The notes: a model not told the origin generated them from the sequence alone. Shown: positions 1 to 6,549, counted from the first letter of the stretch. The stretch is DNA of 6,759 nucleotides from Verrucomicrobiia bacterium (GCA_030432175.1 JAUIHU010000245.1:1-6759); one strand, 5' to 3'. Numbers and translations are program-made.

Positions 1-672
1 GGAATGGGTCAACCAGGAGACGACGGATTTTTGGAAATTTTCTTCTCCCAGTTCTTTGAGTCGTTGAGCCAGCCGACCGAGCCATTGAGTGGCTTCTTTT
101 GGGTTCACACTGCGTTCGATACGGATCAGGAGTCCTGCCAGGTTGTCAGGGCTGGGGAGTTGATAGTTCGGCAGATGGAGTTGGTCGATGAGAAAGTATT
201 GGGATTGTGGTTGCCAGGGAGACAACTCTTGCGGTTCATTCTGTTGTGTCTGATGAAAGCTCAGCGGCGCATTCCAGGGACGGAGTCCGTTGTAGAGGAC
301 GATGGGGAATATCCTTGGCAGGTCGGGAGCTGTCATTCTTCCTGATCGGTGGATTTCTTCAGACAATAAAGCGCTATATGAACATAGCCTCACCGGCATG
401 ATGGGATCGGGGTGGGTTTGGAATTCTATCAACAAAACAAACTGGCTCTGTTTTTGTTTATCCTCACTTTGGACGTTGCAAAGCCAGGCGATGTCATTAT
501 CTCTCCGAAGGAGTTTGTTTTCATCGATCCAGGAGCCACTAACTTTTTGAATCGCTTTTGGCGGAGGCTCTTTGCTTGGATCAGTGGTGTAAGGAAAAAA
601 GGCGTGAACGAAATCCCTCACCAGAATGGCGTGGGAGAACAATAGTTTATAGCCGGCGTCTTGCTTAGGCAT
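1..672 (-). CDS. Rpn-family PD-(D/E)XK nuclease (YhgA-like 'transposase'), 3' end cut off by window edge
   Basis: An open frame runs without a stop from ATG 672 to the left edge, giving the first 224 residues. The N-terminus (MPKQDAGYKLLFSHAILVRDF, residues 1-21) matches the opening of Rpn/YhgA-like proteins, which begin with a 'D..fK.lfsh...v.dfl..f.P' pattern. Candidate catalytic residues of the PD-(D/E)XK fold are D60 in DNDIAWLC and E83-x-Q85 in LLIEFQT; an ExQ in place of ExK is common in this family. A further family hallmark is LPRIFPIVLYNGLRPW at residues 118-133. Family members are roughly 290-330 residues, so about 70-100 C-terminal residues are probably missing. In E. coli, Rpn proteins are DNA endonucleases that promote RecA-independent recombination. 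The family was once annotated as transposase but has no inverted repeats of its own. ATG 672 is the first usable start because an in-frame TAA lies 18 bases upstream. It has no Shine-Dalgarno at normal distance. The family call is firm; the activity is inferred. Confidence 0.88.
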   Translation of the reverse strand, partial: MPKQDAGYKLLFSHAILVRDFVHAFFPYTTDPSKEPPPKAIQKVSGSWIDENKLLRRDNDIAWLCNVQSEDKQKQSQFVLLIEFQTHPDPIMPVRLCSYSALLSEEIHRSGRMTAPDLPRIFPIVLYNGLRPWNAPLSFHQTQQNEPQELSPWQPQSQYFLIDQLHLPNYQLPSPDNLAGLLIRIERSVNPKEATQWLGRLAQRLKELGEENFQKSVVSWLTHS

Positions 673-687
673 TGTCTGGAATGTTTG

Positions 688-721
688 GATTTAAAAGGAA
701 ACAAATAAATCGGACCTCCTT
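688..721 (-). promoter_or_regulatory. Displaced strong Shine-Dalgarno plus small AT-rich hairpin in the leader of the Rpn gene
   Basis: On the minus strand AAGGAGGTC (plus 713-721) is a near-perfect ribosome-binding sequence, but it sits 40 bases before ATG 672, with no in-frame start nearby. Between them, GATTTA (plus 706-711) and TAAATC (plus 688-693) are exact reverse complements around a 12-base loop. If that stem forms, the effective spacing falls to about 16 bases. The sequence match is seen directly; the function is inference. The six-pair AT-rich stem is weak, and the site could be fortuitous. Confidence 0.3.
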
Positions 722-735
722 GGTTCGATGCATAC

Positions 736-763
736 AAAATATTCAGAAGTGAAGATTTGGCAA
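736..763 (-). promoter_or_regulatory. Candidate sigma70-type promoter for the Rpn gene
   Basis: On the minus strand TTGCCA (plus 758-763), a 16-base spacer and TATTTT (plus 736-741) lie in the right order upstream of the Rpn gene and of the AAGGAGGTC sequence. Transcription would begin near 729, giving a leader of about 57 bases. Only the two hexamers support it, and such matches occur by chance in AT-rich DNA. Confidence 0.25.
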
Positions 764-801
764 GTGAAGGAGTGGATAAAATTAGAATTTTTTGACACCC
801 A

Positions 802-876
802 AGTTTTATCGGCTCTCCCTATGACGCCAATGGTCAGTTAACGCAGGACGGTCTTTGGGACTACACCTGGAACATT
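802..876 (+). pseudogene. RHS/YD-repeat protein fragment A (YDANG motif)
   Basis: In the frame of TAT at 820, the plus strand encodes SPYDANGQLTQDGLWDYTW followed by N. This is the classic YD-repeat pattern 'YDANGnLtsDGrw.YtWdaENRL' found just before the conserved RHS core in many PVC-group wall-associated proteins. A TGA at 793-795 closes the frame upstream. Homology stops after WN at about 873: the expected ENRL is replaced by unrelated residues. No start codon or complete domain is present, so this is a gene relic. RHS proteins are large secreted or cell-surface beta-cage proteins, often carrying C-terminal toxins. The frame-preserved motif of about 18 residues is unlikely to be chance. 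Confidence 0.75.
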
Positions 877-926
877 CCAATAAGCGGCAGCAGGACAAAA
901 CAAAAAGGACCGATTAAAATCCGATT

Positions 927-987
927 ATTGCCTTTGGTTTCGTTTCGGTATCGCTCCAGCGCTCACCTACACTGCACCAAAGGCAAT
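927..987. repeat. 12-bp perfect inverted repeat with 37-base loop
   Basis: ATTGCCTTTGGT at 927-938 is the exact reverse complement of ACCAAAGGCAAT at 976-987, enclosing 37 bases. It lies about 50 bases after the break in RHS fragment A. A 7-base direct repeat, CCGATTA, occurs twice just to its left (910-916 and 921-927). No T run follows on either strand close to the stem, so it is not a typical terminator. It could be the end structure of a small non-autonomous element or an extruded hairpin. I do not recognise the family. Confidence 0.5.
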
Positions 988-1146
988 GCAAAACAGACCA
1001 TTACTAGAAACACAAAACAATGAATCAGACACTTCTCGAATCCGGGATTTTTAATTGTCGTCTGACCGAAGAAATAATTGACGTTGGACAGAGCGCTATT
1101 CTCAATAATTTCATACTTGGACAATACTCAACACAGCTAGCATCTT

Positions 1147-1190
1147 GGCAGAATTTTCACGAAAAGAATCTTTGGCGCCCAAATTCTGCC
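1147..1190. repeat. 10-bp perfect inverted repeat with 24-base loop
   Basis: GGCAGAATTT at 1147-1156 is the exact reverse complement of AAATTCTGCC at 1181-1190, around 24 bases. It ends only a few bases before RHS fragment B becomes recognisable (about 1195). No T run follows. It may mark a recombination junction or be a remnant of a small element; its function is unknown. Confidence 0.45.
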
Positions 1191-1194
1191 CCGC

Positions 1195-1312
1195 TCCAAC
1201 GGAGAGCCGGTGGCTGGGAAGTCTTACGAGTACACTTTTGATGACATTGGCAACCGCACTGCCACCCAATCCAGATGAGATGTCAGTGGCGCGAACCCGC
1301 TCACCGTGAGCG
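1195..1312 (+). pseudogene. RHS/YD-repeat protein fragment B (FDDIGNR motif), with an in-frame stop
   Basis: In the frame of AAC at 1198, the plus strand reads NGEPVAGKSYEYTFDDIGNR, then TATQSR, a TGA stop at 1276-1278, and DVSGANPLTVSV in the same frame. 'Y.Y.FDDIGNR' is a hallmark of YD-repeat/RHS proteins of PVC bacteria, and the motif normally precedes the YDANG segment by roughly 70-100 residues. The frame is readable upstream only as unrecognisable residues, and there is no start codon or continuation beyond about 1312. The stop codon inside otherwise matching sequence indicates decay. A 15-base odd palindrome, CGCTCACCGTGAGCG (1298-1312), lies within the fragment and is probably incidental. 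Confidence 0.75.
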
Positions 1313-1449
1313 TCATCTTCAGACTGTATCTTCGTGAAATTGTTGTTATATCAAAATCTTACCTCTTACATCCCTAGTTAATGTCCTTCATTCCGCAGAA
1401 CGGTGATGAAAGCGATTCGCGCCATCGGACTCTAAGTTTGAGAAATCGT

Positions 1450-2289
1450 TCAAGTAATTTCTGAAGGAGTTTCGTCTTTGATGAGCAAGTAGGCATGATA
1501 ACTGATTTTTCCTAACATCTGATAAACATGCCAATGAGCCATGGCTAACGCTGAATCAAACGCGGCTTTGCCAAAACGTCTGAGCGCCTCCGGTTCAAAT
1601 CGCAACAACCGAGCAACTTGAGTTAACGCAACTGAAGAGCGTTGCGAAATGGACTCGTAATGTTCGGCGAATTCACCACCGATCTCTTGCTGCTGTTCTA
1701 TTCGGAACCCAGTTCCTAGAAAGGCTGATTCTGTTCGTTCTTTTGATAGTCCTTCTGGCGCAAATGCAAACCGCTGATTTAGTTCGGCGAGTTCACGAGG
1801 CTCTATCAAATCAGTCGAGTAAGTCGCCAGGACGACCATACATCCACCAGGTTTTAGAACACGAAAACACTGTGCCAGAGCTTGTTCAATTTCCTGAATA
1901 TGGACCAGTACGCCCCGGCACCAAACGGCGGAAAATTCACCATCTGTTAATGGCATTTGCTCAAGACTTGCCTGAACGAGATCGACTTTCGAGTTCCAAC
2001 TAAACTCCTTCAACTTGTGACTCAAAACGCTAAGGTTTGCCTCGACCGGATCCAACGCTGTGATCCGGTTAGGAAATCGCTGCAACAGTTTCAGCGTGTG
2101 AGTTCCATCACCACAACCGGCATCCAGAATTTTAAACTTGGGATCCAGCTCCTGCGTTCCCAGCATCTCTAATAAAATTTCCGGCGTTCGTGGCGTCCTG
2201 CGACTACTTTCTGCATCAAGCCAACGATGGAGCGATTCGGATTCCAAAGTGTTCTCATAGACATGCTTGACATTTTTGTTCTTGTTCAT
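1450..2289 (-). CDS. Class I SAM-dependent methyltransferase (Methyltransf_11/25-like)
   Basis: The 279-residue protein carries the Rossmann-fold motifs of class I methyltransferases. Motif I is KILDAGCGDG (residues 53-62), which binds S-adenosylmethionine. The post-I acidic residue that contacts the ribose is D80 in ITALDP. The motif II region is MPLTDGEFSAVWCRGVLVHI (112-131), followed by FRVLKPGGCMVV at about 142-153. This layout is typical of UbiE/COQ5-like and small-molecule methyltransferases. The C-terminal 110 residues, the usual substrate-specific part, are not recognisable, so the substrate is unknown. I chose ATG 2289 (MNKNKNVKHVY) because the longer frame from 2340 adds a 17-residue stretch (MPLICVSVSYRLD...) that looks like translated spacer. 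Neither start has a Shine-Dalgarno. The kinase gene ends 66 bases upstream (15 bases if the 2340 start is used), so co-transcription is plausible. No signal peptide or membrane segment is seen; the protein should be cytoplasmic. Confidence 0.85.
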   Translation of the reverse strand: MNKNKNVKHVYENTLESESLHRWLDAESSRRTPRTPEILLEMLGTQELDPKFKILDAGCGDGTHTLKLLQRFPNRITALDPVEANLSVLSHKLKEFSWNSKVDLVQASLEQMPLTDGEFSAVWCRGVLVHIQEIEQALAQCFRVLKPGGCMVVLATYSTDLIEPRELAELNQRFAFAPEGLSKERTESAFLGTGFRIEQQQEIGGEFAEHYESISQRSSVALTQVARLLRFEPEALRRFGKAAFDSALAMAHWHVYQMLGKISYHAYLLIKDETPSEIT

Positions 2290-2355
2290 TGGAACGATAC
2301 TATCTAACCGATAACTTACTGACACACAAATCAACGGCAAGATAATTCAAGATTA

Positions 2356-5300
2356 TTAAAATCGGCAGAGCTTTGTCAGCCAGTGGCCAGAGTTGTTGGG
2401 TGATTGGCAGATGGGTATCTCAATGGAGACCTGAACTCCTCCACCAGGCGACTTCGGGTTCAATATAAATTTTCCTCCTTGCTGTTCCACACGGGATTGA
2501 ATGGACTTTAATCCCGTGGACCCGGTTTTCTGGAATGCTTCAGGCGACATTCCCACTCCGTTGTCAGAGAGGTTCATTTTAATCCTGGTTCCTTCTATCT
2601 CTCTAAGTTGGAATTCGATCTTGGTGGCTTTTGAATGTTGTAGAACGTTGGATAGAAGATTTTGTGTCATCAAAGCCCAATCGCGTTTAGCGGAGGAGCC
2701 TAATTGCAAGGGAATCTCTGAATCTTGAACATTAATGTGGACTTGCACTGGTGTTTTTTTGAAGAATTCAGTCACCAGATAACTCAGGAAGTCTGCTAAA
2801 TCATTAAACGTGCATGATTCAGGTTTAGTGCACCAGATGAGTTCCCGCATTTTTTTCGAGGACTCCTGGGTCAGACCAGTGAGATCCGACAATAACTCAA
2901 GGTCGGGTTCCGCTTGAAAACTTTTCGCCATTTCTAACCGCATGTTCAATCGTGCCAGGGTGGATCCCAGGTCATCATGTATGTGTTGTGTGATACGAGT
3001 GCGCTCAGCTTGAATTGCCAGGTTATTCTGAGCGGCCATTTTAGCTCGCCGACGTTGATCAATATAAATAATGATTAGAAAAACTATAGCCAAAGCCAGT
3101 ATAACTCCCATGACTTTGAATGTTTTTGTTTGGTAAAAGAATGGCAGTATGTGAAATCTATACACTGTTGATTCAGGTTGAGACATACCATTCCCGCTGA
3201 TCGCTTTCACTTCGAATTGATAGGAACCAGGGGGAACTTTACTGAAGATGGCTACATTGTATGGATGAGGATCGCTCCACTGATCTGAAAACCCTTTAAG
3301 ACGATGTTTGTATCGTATTTTATTGGAGGGGGAAAGATTAGCAGCTGAAAAATTAAAGCTCAGTGTTTGCCCTGATCCTTGAGGCAGTTCATTGCTGATG
3401 CCGTCATATTGAATCGGTGAAAAGTAAGGGTTGCTGAAGAATATACTGTCACCGCTGAATACTTTATTGATATTGGCAAATGGGGCTGGTGGGCTTTCTT
3501 CCGGAACCTCTTCAGGATCAATAGTGACAATGTTCAGAATCATTTCCAGGTGAATCAACCCATTTTCATCGACACCAGATCGGGGATAAAAAATGTACTC
3601 GCTGGAGACATTTTTAAGTCCTGATTTAGCATCCAGCATTTTAGTGATCAATGTTTCTGTTTTTCCTTTGACGTATTGTGCTAACCTTTCAGCTTTCACA
3701 ATCAGAATTCCATGGTTAAGCCCAAACCACAGCCGGCCCTGATTGTCTTCAGTTACAGATCGATAGTGATGAGGTCCGGGGTGAGATCCGTTTTCCGGCC
3801 ATTTCCTTTGGAATACTTTAAATTCGTCCCCCCTGGCTTCGATTAAACAAATTGAAGTCTCCGAAGCAGTCCAAATACGACCATTTTTGTCTTCGAAAAT
3901 CACGGTGGCATTTTGGGGAGAGTTATTAATCCGTTGTGATTCAAACTGCCCGGAGCGCCAATTGAAAATGTCGGTAATAATTCCGGATTCTACGCCTGCA
4001 ATCCAGACATTGTCATTGGAGTCCACCCAAATGGCGCGAACCTCTTCCTCGAAGGGCTCCGAGGAATTGTTGGGGGTCCAATAAGAAAATTCAGATTCAT
4101 CTGATCTTTTACAAAGGACTCCTTTGTCGGTAGCCAGGAATATTCCATTCGTCTCGCTGATTCCGGCAGAGTGGAGATACTGAATGCCCTCAGGAGCCTC
4201 TGGACTGAAATACCATTCAATCGTATCTATGTGATCCGTCTTTAACAAAACTGCAAATCCTGGCGCTTCGATGGCGGCGCTCAATTGAGTTCTGTAGGCT
4301 TCCGTTGGTTCAAGCGCATAATAATGAAACTGAGGTTCAGATTCTATATGTCCCAGAGGGGTGAATAAGTGGGCTCCAGAAATTATTGAAGGTACAACAT
4401 TTTGTAGAGTTCTCCTGTAGTGTTCAGGAAGGTTATCAAGCTTCTGCATGTCGCTTAAGCCCATAAAATTATCTCTGGCCCCCTCGTCTTTCGCTGGCGT
4501 TTTTATGAATCGGTGAGATTTGGAAACTCCCACATGAAACTTTTCCATGATGTCATGTGGGGTTGTATTGTTTTCAACCAATGGTGGACTGAACATCAGC
4601 GCTCCTTCAGTCCCCAGAATTGCCCACACATTTCCTTCACGGTCCTCCATGAATTCTACAGCTTTGAGATTTTTGGGAAAAGAGCTGTATCCTACGGCGC
4701 TGCTTTCGTTTATATAAAACAATCCACTTAGATCATCTGTGTCCTCTTCAAGATGTGAGAGATTGTTATAAGCCCAATATCCAGGGTTGAAGTTTCCGTT
4801 GAAAATAGATAGTTGATCTGCTTTCTGGTGGAATCCAAACGCGCTTGTTACATTCAATTGCAAATCCATGTGCCGCAATCCTGATGCCGTTAAACAGACT
4901 ATTTCATCTTTGTTGTTTCTGATCAGTGTACCCATTCCGCTATCGGGATTGGCGCTGTACGACATTTGATCAAGAACCGTATTCCAACGAATCAATTGCC
5001 CGGATGCAGCAGCTAAGGCAATGTTATCCGTCAAAGGTAAAACAGACCCGATTTGATTTGAATAGGTATAAGGACCTCCCCAGTTCGGATTCAGATCTTC
5101 AACTGACTTCTTAAAAAATGATCCGTCGGGGCGTAAACAGTAAATAAATCTGGAGTCCAGAACCCAAATCGCCCCGGACTCGGATTGCGCCAATCCGCTA
5201 ATTGGAAGCTGAGTCCGGTTTTGATCCTGGTCATCCCATGTTAATAGTGTCCTTTGGAATCGGGTCCCATCGAAAATAAACAGTCCATCCGTCTTCGTTG

Positions 5301-6060
5301 CTACAGCAAGTCGACCATCTGAAAGCTCCAGTAATTTTCTGACATTGTTATCCGGAAGCGGTGGATTGCTGTGAGTATGGAAGTTGACGAAAGTAGATCC
5401 ATCAAAGCGACTCAGCCCGGCAATCGTTCCGATCCAGATAGCTCCGTCAGAAGTTTGTGTGATACAACGTGTGGCATTATGTGGAAGACCGTCGGTGGCG
5501 GTAAAAGTTCTTTTATAACCCCCGGTCATGATTTTGGGTTTAAAGAGTTCTCTCCGAATGAATCGGTCTTTGTGCCAGTTCTCTCGCTGCTCCGGAAAAA
5601 TTCCAAATTGCGTCCTGCTCGAATCTTTCACCAGGTTGCCAGTCAACATGGGGCCCATATTGGTTTGGATCCAGCGAATATTCTGTGCCGGATCTCTCGC
5701 TGGAAGCCTTTTATGTGTGAGAATTTTCCATTCATGGTTCTCAGTGCGTTGCATGGAAAAAACACGCCTTCTGACCACGTAGTCCTTAAGTGGATGGAAC
5801 TGAGTCATGGGCATTACGATTCTATGCATAACAACATGGCCATAGAACGTCATTGTGTCAGGATCGTACGTCTCGAAAACAAACTTTGAAGTGAAGTTTC
5901 CGTTTTCAAAAAATCCCATATAGATCGAGCCGACTCTGGGGAAGTCCGGCGAAATCCCTAATTCTTTTTCGTGGGTTGAAAGTTCAAATCCTTGTGATAA
6001 GCAGATTTGACAGGCTGAACAAAATATCCAGATCAACAAAATGGTTCGTTGTATGCCCAT
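2356..6060 (-). CDS. Periplasmic beta-propeller (Reg_prop/Y_Y_Y) sensor histidine kinase, HisKA_3 type
   Basis: This 1234-residue membrane sensor is read from ATG 6060. Residues 1-24 form a signal peptide (charged R5, hydrophobic core, LSQG cleavage region). Residues 25-182 are a periplasmic module I do not recognise. Residues 185-790 are a two-component-regulator propeller with Reg_prop blades such as TSDGAIWIGTIAGLSRFDG (203-221), EDREGNVWAIL (472-482), DSNDNVWIAG (680-689), EDKNGRIWTAS (723-733) and EDNQGRLWFGL (771-781). A Y_Y_Y domain follows at about 900-970 (KHRLKGFSDQW), then one membrane helix (981-999). The cytoplasmic kinase has a HisKA_3 dimerisation domain with phospho-acceptor H1028 in HIHDDLGS and the associated MRELIW motif (1071-1076). 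The ATPase domain shows an N box (N1138...H1142), a G1 box DNGVGM (1166-1171) and a G2 region GSTGL (1180-1184). All key catalytic residues are present. It ends after the ATPase domain, without the receiver and AraC domains of true hybrid HTCS proteins. A longer start at 6174 would overlap the VOC gene and bury the signal peptide. The ligand is unknown; in relatives it is often a polysaccharide-derived sugar. Confidence 0.9.
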   Translation of the reverse strand: MGIQRTILLIWIFCSACQICLSQGFELSTHEKELGISPDFPRVGSIYMGFFENGNFTSKFVFETYDPDTMTFYGHVVMHRIVMPMTQFHPLKDYVVRRRVFSMQRTENHEWKILTHKRLPARDPAQNIRWIQTNMGPMLTGNLVKDSSRTQFGIFPEQRENWHKDRFIRRELFKPKIMTGGYKRTFTATDGLPHNATRCITQTSDGAIWIGTIAGLSRFDGSTFVNFHTHSNPPLPDNNVRKLLELSDGRLAVATKTDGLFIFDGTRFQRTLLTWDDQDQNRTQLPISGLAQSESGAIWVLDSRFIYCLRPDGSFFKKSVEDLNPNWGGPYTYSNQIGSVLPLTDNIALAAASGQLIRWNTVLDQMSYSANPDSGMGTLIRNNKDEIVCLTASGLRHMDLQLNVTSAFGFHQKADQLSIFNGNFNPGYWAYNNLSHLEEDTDDLSGLFYINESSAVGYSSFPKNLKAVEFMEDREGNVWAILGTEGALMFSPPLVENNTTPHDIMEKFHVGVSKSHRFIKTPAKDEGARDNFMGLSDMQKLDNLPEHYRRTLQNVVPSIISGAHLFTPLGHIESEPQFHYYALEPTEAYRTQLSAAIEAPGFAVLLKTDHIDTIEWYFSPEAPEGIQYLHSAGISETNGIFLATDKGVLCKRSDESEFSYWTPNNSSEPFEEEVRAIWVDSNDNVWIAGVESGIITDIFNWRSGQFESQRINNSPQNATVIFEDKNGRIWTASETSICLIEARGDEFKVFQRKWPENGSHPGPHHYRSVTEDNQGRLWFGLNHGILIVKAERLAQYVKGKTETLITKMLDAKSGLKNVSSEYIFYPRSGVDENGLIHLEMILNIVTIDPEEVPEESPPAPFANINKVFSGDSIFFSNPYFSPIQYDGISNELPQGSGQTLSFNFSAANLSPSNKIRYKHRLKGFSDQWSDPHPYNVAIFSKVPPGSYQFEVKAISGNGMSQPESTVYRFHILPFFYQTKTFKVMGVILALAIVFLIIIYIDQRRRAKMAAQNNLAIQAERTRITQHIHDDLGSTLARLNMRLEMAKSFQAEPDLELLSDLTGLTQESSKKMRELIWCTKPESCTFNDLADFLSYLVTEFFKKTPVQVHINVQDSEIPLQLGSSAKRDWALMTQNLLSNVLQHSKATKIEFQLREIEGTRIKMNLSDNGVGMSPEAFQKTGSTGLKSIQSRVEQQGGKFILNPKSPGGGVQVSIEIPICQSPNNSGHWLTKLCRF

Positions 6061-6160
6061 GACAAAGATTGAGATAAAAAATGCTGGAGAATGGGCAGCC
6101 CGAGTTCCTTGATACTCCGGAAGCCCTGAAAGCATGGAATTGAGTTGAGTGCTGCTTGCG

Positions 6161-6547
6161 TTATTCGGAAGCAAAATCAGGGTTCGACTTTCGCTTGTGG
6201 ATTCCTATGGAATTACCATCTGGATCCCTCACAAAAGCCATGTGGCAAACCGGGGTTTCGATTGGACCAAAATTAAAAACAACGCCAGCTTCTTTCAGTT
6301 CAGCGATGGCTGCATCAAAATCGTCCACTTCAAGAGCTGCGCTGCATCCTTCCTGACTTGGGTTCATTCCGGTAACGCTTCCAATCGCAAGCGTCCCTTC
6401 GCCAATGTCATATTCTACCCAATGCGCTCCGTCGTCCATTTTATGGTCCATTGTGGCTTTGAGCCCAAGAGCGCCTTCATAGAATGAGCGAGCGCGTTCC
6501 ATATCGGTGACCGGGTAACAAGTGAAGGCGATTTCCTGAATTTTCAT
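6161..6547 (-). CDS. VOC-superfamily (glyoxalase/bleomycin-resistance fold) protein, 128 residues
   Basis: The protein has the paired beta-alpha-beta-beta-beta layout of the vicinal oxygen chelate fold. Module 1 begins MKIQEIAFTCYPVTD, followed by the helix MERARSFYEGALGLK (residues 16-30) and the strand HWVEYDIGEGTLAIG. Module 2 begins SAALEVDDFDAAIAELKEAG (69-88) and ends with HMAFVRDPDGNSIGIHKRK (102-120), containing the family's DPDGN turn. The length is normal for a single-domain VOC protein. The usual metal ligands appear largely lost: E5 stands where histidine is common, A70/A71 where the second histidine of glyoxalase I lies, and G115 where the final glutamate follows DPDGN-x-I. A canonical glyoxalase I activity is therefore doubtful; the function is unknown. 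ATG 6547 is chosen because the family starts with this strand; the longer frame from 6592 adds only promoter-like sequence. It lies 100 bases upstream of the kinase start on the same strand and could share its transcript. Confidence 0.88.
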   Translation of the reverse strand: MKIQEIAFTCYPVTDMERARSFYEGALGLKATMDHKMDDGAHWVEYDIGEGTLAIGSVTGMNPSQEGCSAALEVDDFDAAIAELKEAGVVFNFGPIETPVCHMAFVRDPDGNSIGIHKRKSNPDFASE

Positions 6548-6549
6548 TG

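Larger units (their letters stand above)
673..1449. other. Gene-free segment with RHS debris and inverted repeats
   Basis: About 780 bases between the Rpn start and the methyltransferase stop contain no intact gene that I can support. The one sizeable plus-strand frame (1020-1241, 73 codons) has no protein-like pattern and is out of frame with the RHS fragment it overlaps, so I do not call it. The segment contains the Rpn leader (about 673-763), two RHS/YD-repeat fragments (802-876 and 1195-1312), two perfect inverted repeats (927-987 and 1147-1190), and about 135 bases (1313-1449) in which I recognise nothing. No GC-rich hairpin followed by a T run is visible downstream of the methyltransferase. 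Confidence 0.7.

Noticed and set aside
4..345. Plus-strand open frame of 113 codons at the left edge
   Set aside because: It is antisense to the Rpn coding frame, which carries clear family motifs.
1..672. Insertion sequence, as implied by the 'transposase' label often given to this family
   Set aside because: Rpn/YhgA-like proteins are nucleases, not DDE transposases, and no terminal inverted repeats or target duplication are visible at the right side of the gene.
1020..1241. Plus-strand frame of 73 codons in the gene-free segment
   Set aside because: It overlaps RHS fragment B in the wrong frame, shows no motif, and has no ribosome-binding site (upstream bases are AAACACAAAACA).
1298..1312. 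15-base odd palindrome CGCTCACCGTGAGCG as an operator or terminator
   Set aside because: It falls inside RHS-derived coding sequence (PLTVSV), has a one-base centre, which gives no usable hairpin loop, is not followed by a T run, and has no adjacent promoter.
1395..1435. Possible rho-independent terminator of the methyltransferase gene
   Set aside because: The only pairing (GATG...CATC and GCGA/TCGC) is short and has no following T tract on the minus strand.
1381..1464. 27-codon plus-strand frame starting ATG 1381
   Set aside because: It has no ribosome-binding site and no recognisable sequence, and it runs into the methyltransferase 3' end on the other strand.
5371..5889. Plus-strand open frame of 172 codons
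   Set aside because: It lies wholly inside the kinase gene on the opposite strand, has no recognisable motif and is low-complexity in protein terms; it is a shadow of the real coding strand.
6061..6174. Upstream extension of the kinase to ATG 6174 or 6135
   Set aside because: The extra 38 residues would overlap the VOC gene and place a polar stretch ahead of a clear signal peptide beginning at ATG 6060.
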